From the NCBI GenBank assembly GCA_004802725.1, contig SGPM01000057.1, forward strand, positions 1 through 64,000: DNA of 64,000 nucleotides, given 5' to 3'. The stretch comes from Antrodiella citrinella. Taxonomy: Eukaryota > Basidiomycota > Agaricomycetes > Polyporales > Steccherinaceae. The notes below the pieces were generated by a model. That model did not search any database, had not been told where the DNA came from, and saw nothing but the letters and a program-made list of their open reading frames with translations. A program made the translations under genes and the position numbers. Below are positions 22,555 through 34,475 of the stretch, in pieces. The first letter of the stretch is position 1. Every line of letters starts with the position of its first letter.

Positions 22555-23507
22555 GTTTAAGACTGGTGTACACACAGTTTTGCCTGCGACGACATGGCGG
22601 AGGTGGGGGTATACGAGAGAGGTGGTTTTGGGCGTTTGGAGACAGGAACGAGTGGGCGCCTGTCTTACCGACACCGCCCTCAAGTTACTCAAGACACTCC
22701 CACAGGCTGTTCTCCTTTCACGACTGTCACTCTTTCCTTCCTCTCACTCCTCCTCGACGTCTTCCTTGCCATTCCCCGCCACCTTCCAGACGGACCCACA
22801 CGGATACACAACTTCTCATTTGCAGACACAGACCCCGAACGATGCTGTCTCTCAATTATTCACCTACCGCTATGCACTACGACGACATCGGACTGTCTTC
22901 ATACTGGTAACTCGTATTTTCGTCTCACAAAGCCAACATCGGGTGCCGGGCTTCAACAACGTGTCCAAGGCACAGTTGATATATCCTGGACATCACGAGA
23001 AGATCGTTCATTTGCTGGTATTGCCGATTCGTACTTCATCGAAGCTTCATCACCCCATCGTGTCGAACTTTTTGGTCGTTGCAATTGCCACTTTACTTTG
23101 GCAAGGCGGCTCATACGTACGCGAGTATTGAAGGCAGGGCGGGCGAAATCTGTACATCATTCTCGGCGGTGTCCACCATCACCTCGATCGCGTGCGCTCG
23201 ACACTAGTGCAAGAGGATACCGTCGTATCTGCGATGGTCAACAATGTTGTATGCAAATCTGTACTGGGTTAATTCGTCTTCCAAAGATCTTCGCATTGAA
23301 GAGTTTCATCGCCCACAAGACACGAGCATGCTAGTATTATCCGAAACTATTCCACACCACAGGGCAGTGTAGGGCAACGATAGGCCTCACCTAATCCAAG
23401 TTAACAAGTTGTATTGTACGATCGTCTATAGTGGGAATAATGAATCAGGTCCTCGGAAAGGAGCAGTAGCAACGCCGGTGGGACTGAGAAGCAGTCAAGC
23501 GAACAGC
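22555..23507. other. Spacer between arrestin 5' end and PDA1 3' end, with unresolved plus-strand coding-like segments
   Basis: An ATG at 22842 opens MLSLNYSPTAMHYDDIGLSS before a GT site; further plus-strand segments read VQGTVDISWTSREDRSFAGI near 22960-23030 and NLYIILGGVHHHLDRVRS near 23150-23200, in different frames. Together they could be a small spliced gene, but I recognise no family and cannot fix exon joins. The minus strand should hold the arrestin promoter and PDA1 3' UTR. Confidence 0.3.
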
Positions 23508-25062
23508 CTAGTAGTGGTGGATCTAAGGAAGCAACGACTGTGAGCTTGGGAGACTCGGAGGAGTAAATAACATAACACACCTCCTCACGCTCACGACCAC
23601 GCATATAAGGCGGCTCAGTACCCTTGTAGTAAATGTCAGTCCAGAGATCCTTAAGTAATGGTTCTGGCGAGGCCTTGGCCTCCTCAACAGATATGTCTAC
23701 GGTGGCCTTCGCCTCTTTGTCGATTTTCTAGGATAGGACGAATCAAAACCAGCGTCGCAGACGCTTGTGCACGAAGTACGCACCTTGAGGTCCTCCTCGG
23801 TAGCGAGACCCCACTCCTCGATGTAACGAGCCAGTCCACGGATAGCGTCTTGTGTAGAACGCATCTTCTGGATTTCGTCACGAGTACGGTACGTGGTTCC
23901 GGGGTCGGACATGCTGGAATAAAGGTCAGGCATGAACGGAATGCGGTGAATGAGCAGAGAACGTACGAGTGACCACCATAACGGTATGTGACGAACTCCA
24001 GCAGAATGGGTCCATTGCCGTTGATGACCCACTCACGTGTGTGCTGAACGGCCTTCATGACAGCAATGACATCCATTCCATTGGCCTGATAGAAGATCAT
24101 TGAGAAAGCAGATTCAGAACATTTAAGAAGTAATACACATACCTGGATACCAGGAATCTTGTCACCGCGGGTGAAGTACTCCGTGTTCGACGAACTGCGC
24201 TCCGCCGAGGTACCCATACCGTACTTGTTGTTCTCGCAGACGAACACACATGGCAAGTTCCAGAGCTTGGCCATGTTGAACGCTTCAAAGACCTGACCTT
24301 GGTTACTAGCACCATCACCGTACATCGCAAACGTAGCCAAGGGCTTCTCCTTGTACTTCTGCGCGAAGGCGATACCAGCGCCAACGGGCACCTGGGCGCC
24401 GACGATACCGTTTCCACCGAAGAACGTAGGGGTGAAGATGTGCATGGAACCACCCTTGCCGTTGGACATGCCGATTTGGCGACCGAGCAGCTCGCCGAGA
24501 ACACCAGTGATCGAACCGCCCCGGAGCACGGCGAAGGGATGGCAGCGGTACGCGGTAATGACCTTATCGTCAGGCGTCATACCCCACTCCATACCAATAG
24601 AGACAGCTTCCTACAAAAACAAAAAAACACGTCGTCAAACCACTGACCACGCGTTCCCAATGAGACGAATCCAAACATACCTGACCGATAGCTAAATGGC
24701 AGAAACCACGGATAAGCTTCTGCTTGTACATGGTGTCAGCAGCCATCTCCATTCGGCGCACGGTCTGCATGTCCTTGTACATGGACAGGAGCCCCTCCTT
24801 CGTCACATCGACTTCCAAGCTGGGTGCATCGGTCCTATACGCGCGGAAGGAGTCTTCGTGCAGCTTGACGGTGAACGGCTCGGAATGATGTGCGTCCTGA
24901 ACTAGAGTGGTCGAGTCTGCGGCAGTCTGGACGGCGCGTGCCAGCGGCCTCAACGTCTGGATGAATCAAATTTGTTCAGACGAATTTTGCTGAGAAGAAC
25001 ATGACGAGCACACTGACCGCTTTGCGAGGTAACGACGAACGAAGACGGGCGAGAGTGGCCAT
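23508..25062 (-). CDS. PDA1: Pyruvate dehydrogenase E1 component, alpha subunit (mitochondrial)
   Basis: Thiamine-diphosphate-dependent subunit that decarboxylates pyruvate in the mitochondrial matrix. ATG at 25062 (MATLARLRSSLPRKA) gives a basic presequence; a 60-base intron follows. Then PFTVKLHEDSFRAYRTDAPS, MYKDMQTVRRMEMAADTMYK and KLIRGFCHLAIGQ. Core motifs: ITAYRCHPFAVLRGG, GGSMHIFTPTFFGGNGIVGA, the ThDP/Mg segment GDGASNQGQVFEAFNMAKLW, CENNKYGMGTSAERSS and EFVTYRYGGHS. The regulatory phosphorylation loop is intact across a splice: HSMSDPGTTYRTRDEIQ. A final 58-base intron (donor GTGTGT) brings in a five-codon last exon, giving REEIHHY and a TAG at 23508-23510. Without that splice the frame runs into unrelated residues. 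Confidence 0.96.
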
Positions 25063-25698
25063 TGTTTTTGATAGGATGGAGGAACGGGAGGAGGAGGATG
25101 GGACGTGTCAAGTGCGAGCTCGGTTGGGGAGAAATCCTCACGGGCAGTCCCGGAAGCGAACCGACGCCCGTCCGCGGCGTCTATTGCGTATCTGACGATT
25201 CCTGACAGTCAACATATCTCCAGGATGTACATAGACATAAATGTACGTTGTAAAGAACAAGGAACTTCGGTCTACTGAATGTTACAGGACAGGTGCGGGT
25301 ATTTTATTGAATGGTGAGCCACCCTCTGTCATTCAGCCATTGCTATACGATAAAGCTTGTGATTTGCGATCAACCTATTGGAACCTACGCAATCACCTGG
25401 ACCTGAAGTGCTCATGAACAGAATATTCAAAGCACCGTCATTGTCAAGTCATGGCTATGAACAATGTAACTAGCAAAAGCGCCACACAGATATTGAGCTC
25501 AGGCTTTCCATTTGCGGACTGTACTTTCCGTAAAAGGATCGCTAGCAAGTCTAATCGATCGTCTCAAGCACGTGAACTGTTCAGGGCAGGTGGAGTCATC
25601 CAAATACGCCGCTATCCTAACGCCGCTACTGTCACACTCACTACTAGTACAACGTTCCTGCAGAATAGGGTACCCTTGCTTTTGACGTTCCCGTTATT
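25063..25698. promoter_or_regulatory. Divergent promoter region of PDA1 and GID5
   Basis: A 636-base gap between opposite start codons. A plus-strand frame at 25451-25702 has no recognisable features. No RNA gene or repeat seen. Confidence 0.4.
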
Positions 25699-28490
25699 AT
25701 GACGATCAAAACATTCAACTTGAAGACTCTCAAGCAAGTAAAGAACTCTGTCATTGGAAATCCTACCGCGAAACTATCTCTAGCACAAGACGACGCGTTC
25801 ATCCGACAGTACGTTCTGATTCGAACTGCAGAGCCTGTCATTTGTACTGAACTCTCAAATGACCATAGACTGGTAGACTGTATCAACAACCCTTTACCTT
25901 ACCTCGAGGTTTCACAGGGTTCCGGGGATGACATCAGGATTGAAGCAGCTCACGTTATTGCATCTATTTCATATGGTACGACACGCCCTGCTCATTCACG
26001 CGACCTTCCTAATATTATGCTACGATTTGTGCAGGCTCCTCGGATGCGCTCAGAAGCTTACTGAGTGTGAACGCGCTCCGATCGTTTATCTACGCCATCT
26101 CCCTGTTCCAACCGACCGACCCCCCGGCATTGAGGTCTGCCCTCACCAGGGCACTGCGGGCCCTTGCCGCTGCGATTGCAGACGCTGTAGGGCCTGAGCA
26201 ATGGGGACTGCGGACACGCCCCTCGGAGATACGAGACGAATGCAGCGTGGCATTGGACTCTCTCTTCGAGGTACAATCTATCTTCTATCCTGTATCGTAC
26301 TCGTGTACCAACCTGCAATATATTTCTTTCTACAGGTGGAAGCTCTGGATATCTACCTTCCTCTTCTGGAGGACGTCACGTCTCAAGCTAGTGGCTTGAT
26401 TGCTCAGTTGTTGGGCGCAGCACTGCGATCAGAGCCACATCGAGTTGCAGTGACGAACTGGCAACCACCTGTAGAACGGAACAAGGAGGTCAAGGGGAAG
26501 CGCGGATGGGAACGAACTGAGCTTGGATTTGTCAGTTGCTGGACCGTCCGACATCTGGTTGCCTTGCTGCACAAGAAAGATATTAAAGTGAGTGTACGCG
26601 TTGTATACACCCCAGCCCGCGACCCATTATTCGCTGGTAGCTTCAGGAAGCTGCGCTATCTGCCTTGGCGTCTCTGGCAAAGGATGACAAGGACGTTGCT
26701 GGGAAGATGAGCGCGGAGTCTCCTGATCAACGAGGTCAGCAGCATTATTACACTAAGTAGTTATGGATGGACTAATTTAATTGTCAAATAGCGGCACTGC
26801 CATTGATACTCTCACTTTGCAAGTCGCGAAATGTGGAGCTGCAGTTGGCAGCTTGTCTATGGTAACTTCAGGACGACTTGCACATCACACAACAGATACT
26901 CAAGCATGATTTTATAGTGCGGCCAACGTTATTCGAGCCTGGTACCATTCATCGTACTACTTACCAGATAACGCATCTGCCATGACGATCATTCATATAC
27001 TCAATAGCATTCTACCTTCCACTGAATCTGCGCAAATACGCACCAAAGCTTGTTTCGTTCTCTGTATGATTATTTATTTGCCTCGTTGGGCGATGTTAAC
27101 TCAAGGACATTTCTTCACCAGATCATCTCGTGGCTGACGACAAGGATTTATGTCAATTAGCCTATGAACGTGGTTCCCTGGGTCGGCTAGCACAGCTAGT
27201 CACTAGCATCACACCTACAGAGCCCCCAAATACATGGGATGAAGATGAGCCCGAAAGCATCTCTTTTCTACGTGAAGTACGTGCGACACTGCGTCACCTG
27301 TTCGCGCGTGATTTAATTTTTTCCAGGCAGCCTTTACTGCGATAGCAGCCATTGCTCTCTTCGAGAACGATACCCGCTGTGAAATAACGGACAACCTCCA
27401 CCTCATTCCCTATATTCAGATCTCGCTCTCCCACCGACATGTTGGAGTTCGGTACGCAGCATGCCAGTGCGTGCGCTCCTTGAGTCGAGCTGTAGCAGTG
27501 GTACGCACAAACATCGTGGATACCGGCTTGGGCATGTCTGTATTCCAGATGCTTGTCAATGGGATCGGTAAAGAAGACCGGAGGGTGATGTTGGCAGTGT
27601 CGTATGTGATGTGCAACTTGGTCAACGACTTTTCACCGCTGCGACAGGTGTTACTGGAGCAGGGAGTCATATCGAAACTCATTCAGTTGCTGCACTCCGA
27701 CGATCCAGGGTTGAGACTGAACGCGCTGTGGGCGTTGAAGAACCTACTTTTCAAGAGCAATACGGACGTCAAACAACAGGTCATCGTTGCGATAGGAGGA
27801 TGGACTGAAGTGGCATCGTATGTGTCCCTGTCACTCATCGGATCACCGTTTCTCTGACTATGGCACAGACTTCTCAATCTTGACACGGAGCCAGGGCTAC
27901 AAGAACAGGCCTTCCACATCGTGCGACATGTTGCGGATTGTCAAGAGGGTGCGGAGATGGTATTTGAAGGTCTGGGAGATCAAGTCATCCTCGGGTCTCT
28001 GAGCAATGCATTAGAGTCTGAAGACGAAGACGTCGTACACCAGGTCTGTTATCCCATCTTGGCCCCCGTTTTCTCATATTCATATGAAACATAGGCTGTA
28101 TGTTTACTAGGTAACCTCGCTAACAGCTACAATCACCAGCACCTCATCCTCTCTCACCCTCGCATCCTCGCATCCCTCCGCACCTGTCTCATCGACGCGA
28201 AAGTCCAAGTCCGGCGGCCTGCCGCGGCGTGCATCCTCGAACTTGCGCGGGGCAGCCCAGGTCCGCATTCGCGTAAGGAGATGCACGACGCCGGGATCGA
28301 CTCGACGTTACGACACATCTGTGACAGTGGGTATGCTGGGACCGGCGGGTCGTTTGGCGGGGCCGGAAGCCCGATTGCACGTACAGGCAGCGGGTTCCAG
28401 ATGGGAATGGAAGACGACACGGAGGTAAAGGAGAAGGCGAGGGAGGCGCTGCAGTGGTTGGAACGTGGAAGTGATATGGTGATGTTCTGA
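25699..28490 (+). CDS. GID5: Armadillo-repeat subunit of the GID/CTLH ubiquitin ligase (Gid5/Vid28, ARMC8)
   Basis: Many exons; ATG at 25699 (MTIKTFNLKTLKQVKNSVIG). ARMC8/Gid5 is the scaffold that connects substrate receptors to the GID E3 ligase acting on gluconeogenic enzymes. The protein is built of armadillo/HEAT helices: LVDCINNPLPYLEVSQGSG, IRIEAAHVIASISYG, SALTRALRALAAAIADAVGP, LDIYLPLLEDVTSQASGLIA, VRYAACQCVRSLSRAVAVVR, MLAVSYVMCNLVNDFSPLRQ, ISKLIQLLHSDDPGLRLNAL, LWALKNLLFKSNTDVKQQVI, LQEQAFHIVRHVADCQEGAE. The closing block ILASLRTCLIDAKVQVRRPA with EKAREALQWLERGSDMVMF is typical of ARMC8 carboxyl ends. Introns are about 45-65 bases. Assignment rests on repeat order and the carboxyl end. 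Confidence 0.88.
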
Positions 28491-28941
28491 TCAGGATACC
28501 CATTGTTTGGGTTGTGCGAGTGCTTATGGTAGTGCGCTGTGTTTTTGCTTTCGATCTGTACAATATGTCATTGGACTTTACCACTTTCCTCGCTTTGAAT
28601 GTCCTGGATTATAATCATTGGGCATCTCTTCCACATGTCGGATCTCTCAATACGGTATCGCAGTTGATACGTCTTGTCAAATTCCCCTGTCAATTATTAC
28701 TGTGTTCCGTCAAAGTTGGTCCAGAGGATCAGAGTGATATCGATGACAGCTGCCAGTGCGTATGTAGCCGATTGCTGACGAGGCGGTAATTGATAAACGC
28801 CGTCGCTTGTACGGACCAAATATATCGTGGCTATTGCACCCACACACCTATTCCAATCCTTTTCCTTACGTCGACAGCAGCAACCACTTTCTTCACCTTC
28901 TTTCTTCTTGTTTATTATTATTCCAACTATTTCAGACAGTC
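28491..28941. other. Intergenic stretch GID5 to IML2
   Basis: About 450 bases between two plus-strand genes. It should contain the GID5 3' end and the IML2 promoter and leader. No gene seen. Confidence 0.5.
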
Positions 28942-31409
28942 ATGTCTGCGAGGACATTGGAAGAAACGATCACAAGCTTGCGTCAAGCCTCAGAAGGCTT
29001 CGACCATCTGTTCGCGAACGACATGGAGAAGGCACTGGAAACGTTCAAGGCGGATGATTCGCCGTTTCATTTGCTTGGTGTTGGCATCTGTTCCTTCTTG
29101 GAAGCCGCGTTAGGCATGGAGGTGAGCCCCTTCTCCGCTGGGGGATGGATGGTCGCCTGACCGTAAACGCTTCCGCACCATCCACTTAGGCCGACTTGGT
29201 GTCCAATGCAGCCACAGCGTTGACCGTGTCTGAGAACACCATAAAAGCACAACTCAAGATTGCCAAGTCTGCGAAGAGCAATACCAGGTTCCCTGTTGGG
29301 ACCGAGTTCGAGCTCTTGAACTCGGACGCGGTCATCTTGCATGGCATTACGCACGCGCTCAGGTAGGCTTTCACGGGTGGTCGAGTTCCCCCTTGTGGCA
29401 CACATTAATAACCGAGGATACGTTCTTAGTGAATCCTACATGGGATATGTGCAATGTCTGTACGCCATGAACAGCGCGCATTCAAAGTTCACGAAGTGAT
29501 ACCTGCTCCATTACGATGAGGACCCCCTGTACTGAACTGTTTCGTCAATTTCTAGACTGTACAAAGTTGTCTACCCCAACGGACTAGATGATTATGCGAC
29601 ACCTTCAGCGTCCACGCCTAGCTCCCGTCCAGCGAGTATCGCATCTTCTGCACCGTCCTCTGCATCCACGACAACCGCGAAACCTCGGTCGGGCTTCTTT
29701 TCGCGCTTCGGCTCATCCCTCACCGTTCCCTCTTCGCCTGTCGAAACTGTCGGAAAACTCATCCCCGACGGTCCACTCGAGGAACTCATCATGTCCGGTA
29801 CCGCATTCGGTTACGGGATGTTCAACCTCGTCTTCTCCCTGTTGCCAGCTGGTATCAGAGGCGTCGTGGGGTTCTTAGGGTTCAAGCATGATCGGAAGCT
29901 GGCGCTGCGGGCATTGGCGGTTTCGGCAGCTCAGAAGGATGTGCATGCAGTCTTCGCAGGGTTGACGCTCATGACATATTACGGCGTCGTTCTTCTGTTG
30001 TCAGGTTATCAGGCAGATGAGCAACATATCTTGAAGCAGTATAGAGCTATTGTAGACAAGTAAGTCGATTGGGCCTTGGTAGTGATCTTGACGACTCACC
30101 TGTTGTTTAGTGTTGACGAACGGTATCCCACTGGGTCGCTTTGGATTCTAAATCGAGTACGTACATGACATCAGTCGTGACTGTAAGCAGCCAGAATACT
30201 CATGTCCGGTATGTTAACAGGCCAAGATCCTTCGTATGTCTGGCGATACACCAGGAGCGATAGACGTGTTGCAAGCTGGTCTGAAACCGGACCGGCCACA
30301 TACGTTCGCTCAAGCTGACGGACTGGTATGTCCTCCGTGTCCCTATACGTCCAATGAGCTTATCGTCGTGTAGTTGATCTTCGAACTGGCTTGGACGCTC
30401 TTGTCACAAAGACGGCTGCAAGAGGCCGCAGACACGTTCCTCCGGATGACCGAAGTCAACAGCTGGTCCGTTTCCTGTTGTCTTTCTGTTGCATCACAAT
30501 TCTCATAAGTACAATCTGTCTGTAGGAGTCATGCGACTTACTATTTCATGGCCGCTGGATGTCATATTTCGTTGAAAGACTACAAGCAGGCGCAAAAACT
30601 CTTCGATGCTATTCCAAATCTGTTAGACAAGAAGAAGATTGGAGGTAAAGACCTCCCCACCGAAGTGTTTATCAAGAAGAAATGTAAGAAGCTCGCACCC
30701 CTCAAAACTGTCGGTCCTAATTTCGTGCAGTGCAATTCTACCAAGAGAAACAAACACGTTTGACTGGTTCTACGGATAATTGGGCGCAATGCGTCTGGAT
30801 CAGTCCCGGTGAAGAACTGTCCATATGTAAGGTCACTCACTTGTTCACCATTTGAGCTGCTCACATCGTGCGTATCTAGTCTGGAACACTCACTCACGTA
30901 TCAGCAAGGTGGTGGCTCAGGAGCATATTACTGAACTTGCAGCTTTCAGCCCTCTTATTAGTATTCCCAGTCCTCTCATCTCCAAGTCTGAGCAAGAGAA
31001 AGAGTCTGCCGCGGACCTTGTCACGCCCGAAGAGCTCGCAGTTCGTGCGCTGCTGTTGGGTATCCTTCACCGCACGGCAGGCGAGTGGAACACCTCTCGG
31101 TCGTTCTTGCTGGAAGCCAAGAAGGCGCAGCATGGAATCAACACTTGGATTCCGGGTGTCGCGACGTTCGAGCTGGCCGTTCTTGAGTTGAAGGAAACCG
31201 AAGCGCAGGTCGGCTCGGAGTTGTTGGTGCTGGACGAGTCGAAGCGGTCGGCGTGGAAGAAAGTGCTGAAGGGCGTGGATACGAAGCTGAACGAGGTGTT
31301 ATCGTTGGCTCCGCAGACTGTGGATCTGAGTTCGAGGTTGGACATGCGGGTCGCGATGCTGAGGGATGAGATTGGATTGAAGAAGGATGCGATCGATGGG
31401 GGTGCGTGA
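28942..31409 (+). CDS. IML2: Inclusion-body clearance protein Iml2 / TTC39 family
   Basis: Multi-exon gene, ATG at 28942 ([20 protein letters not shown]). Iml2/TTC39 proteins are tetratricopeptide-repeat proteins tied to lipid-droplet-dependent clearance of protein inclusions. Diagnostic segments: [27 protein letters not shown]-like [68 protein letters not shown] and [19 protein letters not shown], the strongly conserved core of the family. Then TPR-like helices: [60 protein letters not shown]. The linker at about 29600-29740 is Ser/Pro-rich and disordered. Stop TGA at 31407-31409. Confidence 0.92.
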
Positions 31410-31706
31410 GGGGATATCTGGTGTTGTTTTGTGCACATCCTAGATATTTGGACTTTAGACTACGAACGAATATAATACAGCGTCGTTCATCGCAACAATC
31501 ATTATTCACGACGTCGAGCCCGTAACAAGGTGTCTGCGCCCGTCCCCGCCAAAGTGATCGTGGGAAAACGAAGCTGAAGAGGCGCTGAAGACACGACTGG
31601 CCTTTCGCGTTGCAGCTGAGTGCGTTTCTCATCTCATCATCTCCTCTCTCCGCAAATCTCAGGTCTCTCTCTCTTTTCGTCTTTCTCTTTCTGAAATAAG
31701 TGCACG

Positions 31707-33328
31707 ATGGCAGCAAGTTTCATTGGGTACGTTCTTTCACTTCTCAATCACCTGAATCCGTAGCTCATACTTTGTGCGTCCATTTAGCAAACCTATTTCT
31801 CTCATTTCCCATTCCGATGTCCGTTACAGAGGTATCCTCGCTGGCATTGACCCAGCGGCGTCGACTATCCAACTCTCAAATGGTGCGTATCTCTTTATGT
31901 TTGCCGAGAAGCAGCGGAAGGGCTGAACTTGTGGCACCAGTCTACTCCATGGGCACTGAGTCACGGCGGTGAGTTACGCGTCCCCTCACTTTCCTTCCCT
32001 CGTTTCCTCTCTTTCAGTGATGATACCATTCCGGATGTAAAGAGCATAGCTCAGTGTCTGAGAACGCAAAACCTCATGTGGATTCTTCCGTTGCCTTCCT
32101 TCTGACCTTTGATCCTCTTTCACACCATCGTCCGTCTCCTTCAGAATACTGATGCGCAGTCCGCAGGCCTCCAGAGCAGTTCATCCCCCCCGTTCAGGAC
32201 CCCTACGCCTATATCATCTTCCGTGCCGCAGAAGTAAAGGATCTTGCCGTCGACGAGCCGGTACCCAGGCATCGTGTGCACGATGACCCAGCTGTTCTCG
32301 GCGTGAGTGGTCCCCTCCGTGTTTATTCTCCCTGCATTCTGTGACGCTTCCCTTCCGTCTTCCTCCTTTCGGATGATGAAACTATTAACGGATGCAACGA
32401 GTCGCGTACTCGTCTTGTCCAAGAACGCATACTAATCCATGTGGATACCCCGTTGCCTTCCTTCTGACACGTTCTCTCAACTTGTTCCTTCATCCTATCT
32501 GATCCATCTTGTCGACATGTTTATGGTACGAGATGTTAACGTAGTCACTTCCGTTTTCTGTAGGTCTCCGCACCCATACCGCAAGGCAATTTCGGCTACC
32601 CTCCGGGCCAGTCGCCGCAAGTCCCACCGGCCGCACAAGCCCAAATCCAACAACAACCCGCTCAACAAGCCCCACAAGGCCAAAATGGAGCCTCCCCGGC
32701 TCAAGGACAGTCCGCGAACAAGAATGGTGCTGCCCGACCTCCGAACGCTGTCATCGGTGGCGTGCACTCTGCCACCACGTCTATGGAGACCGTGGAACGC
32801 GCCTTGGGAGATTTACGCGTGACGGAAGTGAATGGTGTACCGCAGGTACCCCAACGAGGTGGAAGACGCGGCGGTGGAGGGAGGGGGCAACAGCAAGGGC
32901 ACGAGATCCGTGTCCCGAATACCGACTTCGACTTCCAGGGCTCTAATGCGCGGTTCGACAAGGCTGCATTGAGTCCGCGTGGGACGCCGACTGTGGAGGG
33001 ATCACCTGTCGAAGGAGAAGAGGCTGCGCAGGCCAAAAAGGAGGACGACACTGCGTATAACCCCAAGAAGTCGTTCTTTGATTCGTTGTCGTCGGGCAGC
33101 AATGCGCCGACGGCTGATAATCGTGGTGGAGGACGTGGCGGACGACGGGGTGGAGGTGGACGGAACAGGAGAGAAGAGGAGAGGGAAAGAAATGTTGCTA
33201 CGTTTGGCGAGCCTGGTGGTGTTGGCTTGATGGGTCCTGGCGCGTATGTCGGTGGATGGGGAGGATATGGAAGACGCGGGAATGGACGAGGGAGGAGAGG
33301 TCAAGGGCCTGCGATTGGTACTCGGTGA
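31707..33328 (+). CDS. SCD6: Scd6/LSM14/RAP55-type mRNA-decapping and translation-repression factor; host of two snoRNA candidates
   Basis: P-body protein that binds eIF4G/decapping factors. Exon 1 31707-31726 (MAASFIG), then the LSM domain: KPISLISHSDVRYRGILAGI, DPAASTIQLSN, a 28-base exon at 31941-31968 (VYSMGTESRR), PPEQFIPPVQDPYAYIIFRA, AEVKDLAVDE. The middle is Gln/Pro-rich; the FDF-type block is HEIRVPNTDFDFQGSNARFD, and KKSFFDSLSS is the FFD-type box. RGG-rich stretches flank it and the end reads WGGYGRRGNGRGRRGQGPA. Two introns are far longer than the rest in this window: 31969-32166 (198 bases) and 32303-32563 (261 bases). Each holds a box C/D snoRNA candidate, listed separately. Converges with CAB5. 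Confidence 0.92.
32012..32110 (+). ncRNA. Intronic box C/D snoRNA candidate A (U16/snR87-like 18S guide)
   Basis: Inside the 198-base intron of SCD6. Box C GTGATGA at 32017-32023, box D' CTGA at 32058-32061, C'-like ATGTGGAT at 32076-32083, box D CTGA at 32102-32105. The 12 bases directly before box D (32090-32101, GTTGCCTTCCTT) are antisense to the conserved 18S segment AAGGAAGGCAGC with one G-U pair. By the box D plus five rule the target is the fifth base, the A of AAGGA, which is the site assigned to human U16 and yeast snR87. I do not see a clear terminal stem. Boundaries are approximate. Confidence 0.72.
32367..32472 (+). ncRNA. Intronic box C/D snoRNA candidate B, paralogue of A with the same guide
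   Basis: Inside the 261-base intron of SCD6. Box C ATGATGA at 32373-32379, C'-like ATGTGGAT preserved, box D CTGA at 32464-32467, guide GTTGCCTTCCTT directly before it (32452-32463), identical to candidate A. The D' box is not a clean CTGA (CTTG in the aligned place). The two elements align over about 95 bases, best in the box C region and from the C'-like box to box D, and poorly outside. No clear terminal stem. Confidence 0.68.
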
Positions 33329-33614
33329 GCTCTTCATTGCCTTTGCATGGGGTTCTGCATCCTAATTTCGTCCGCAGAAGCTGAGATAGTCTGCATGATA
33401 TGTCGTCCGGGAAGTAATATGTCGTTGTTTGAGTGTTCTTGATCACATTTCTCTGTGACTTAATAGGTTTGCTTGTCTTTCGCGTCATGATTCCCATATA
33501 AATACTGCATTTGCTCTCCTCTCAACGATCTCAAGTAACGAGTAGAGATGAAGTGTGTGATGTGCGTAAGGGTAATGATAGTACTGGTCAGTCTGAGTCC
33601 ATGCCACAAATTGT

Positions 33615-34475
33615 TCAATGCTGGTTTTTCGTCGACTTCCGCTTCCTAGCGTTCCGCCTCATCCTTCGTATTCTTCTCCATAGCATCGTCGATAGAGCAG
33701 CGAAGATCCCATATGGTGGGAATAACCAACTAACCCTCCAAGACCACCCTGTCTCCCTGTACAATTTTCGTATCAGGGAGTCAATCTGCCCTTCCAGGTC
33801 TTGCGGGGACCCAGAGTTATCGAGCACGATGTCAGCGTACTCCAACTTGTCGGCAATGGGGATTTGAGAATTGAGACGTGCAGATGCGTCCGAGCGTGAA
33901 GAGTTGTCGCGTTTCATGAGACGTTGGAGTTGGATTTCGGAGGAGCTTTCAGTGGCGGGTTAGTAACGGCAAGGAAGCAAATCACATCGTAAACCATGCG
34001 CGTTCGAGAAAGACTCACCAATATACCACAATGATCTTCCCCATTAACTTCCACAGTCCTCCCTCAATCAATAACGGCACATCCAACACACACAATCTCT
34101 CTCCCTGGAACCAATACTTCGCCACCGCCCAGAACATTGCCTTCCGTACAGCAGGATGCACGATCCCATTCAACACTCTCCTCTTCGCATCGTTATTGAA
34201 TACAATCGTGCCCAACTTCGCTCGGTTGAGATACCCATCCGGAAGGAGGATGTCTGCGCCGAACGCCTGCACGATACGCTCTAGGGCGGGCGTGCCAGGT
34301 TGCACGACTTGACGAGCGATGAGGTCGGCGTCGATGATGGGCACGTTGTGTGCTTTCAGAAGTGTCGAGACGGTGGACTTGCCGGTGGCAATCCCACCGG
34401 TGAGGCCGACGACTGTTCGGTTGGAGATACGTCAGCGGCGTGCATGTTTGGGAGAGGACAAGACATACCTAGCAT
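33615..34475 (-). CDS. CAB5: Dephospho-CoA kinase (last step of CoA synthesis)
   Basis: ATG at 34475; a seven-base first exon segment (ATGCTAG) is joined over a 57-base intron to give MLVVGLTGGIATGKSTVSTL, with the P-loop GGIATGKST. Then NVPIIDADLIARQVVQPGTP, FGADILLPDGYLNRAKLGTI, VFNNDAKRRVLNGIVHPAVR and LCVLDVPLLIEGGLWKLMGK, all in the CoaE order (adenylate-kinase-like fold, CoA-binding domain, LID). After another intron: QLQRLMKRDNSSRSDASARL and ADIVLDNSGSPQDLEGQID. The carboxyl end WLFPPYGIFAALSTMLWRR followed by a basic run looks like a membrane anchor, as known for eukaryotic forms. Stop at 33615. Confidence 0.93.

Noticed and set aside
31138..31716. Long antisense frame (192 codons) over the IML2 3' end
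   Set aside because: It lies opposite conserved IML2 codons and has no features of its own.
31969..32563. Explanation of the two similar SCD6 introns as introner-like transposons
   Set aside because: Similarity centres on the box C region and the C'-guide-box D part and fades toward the splice sites, which fits embedded snoRNAs better than copied introns.
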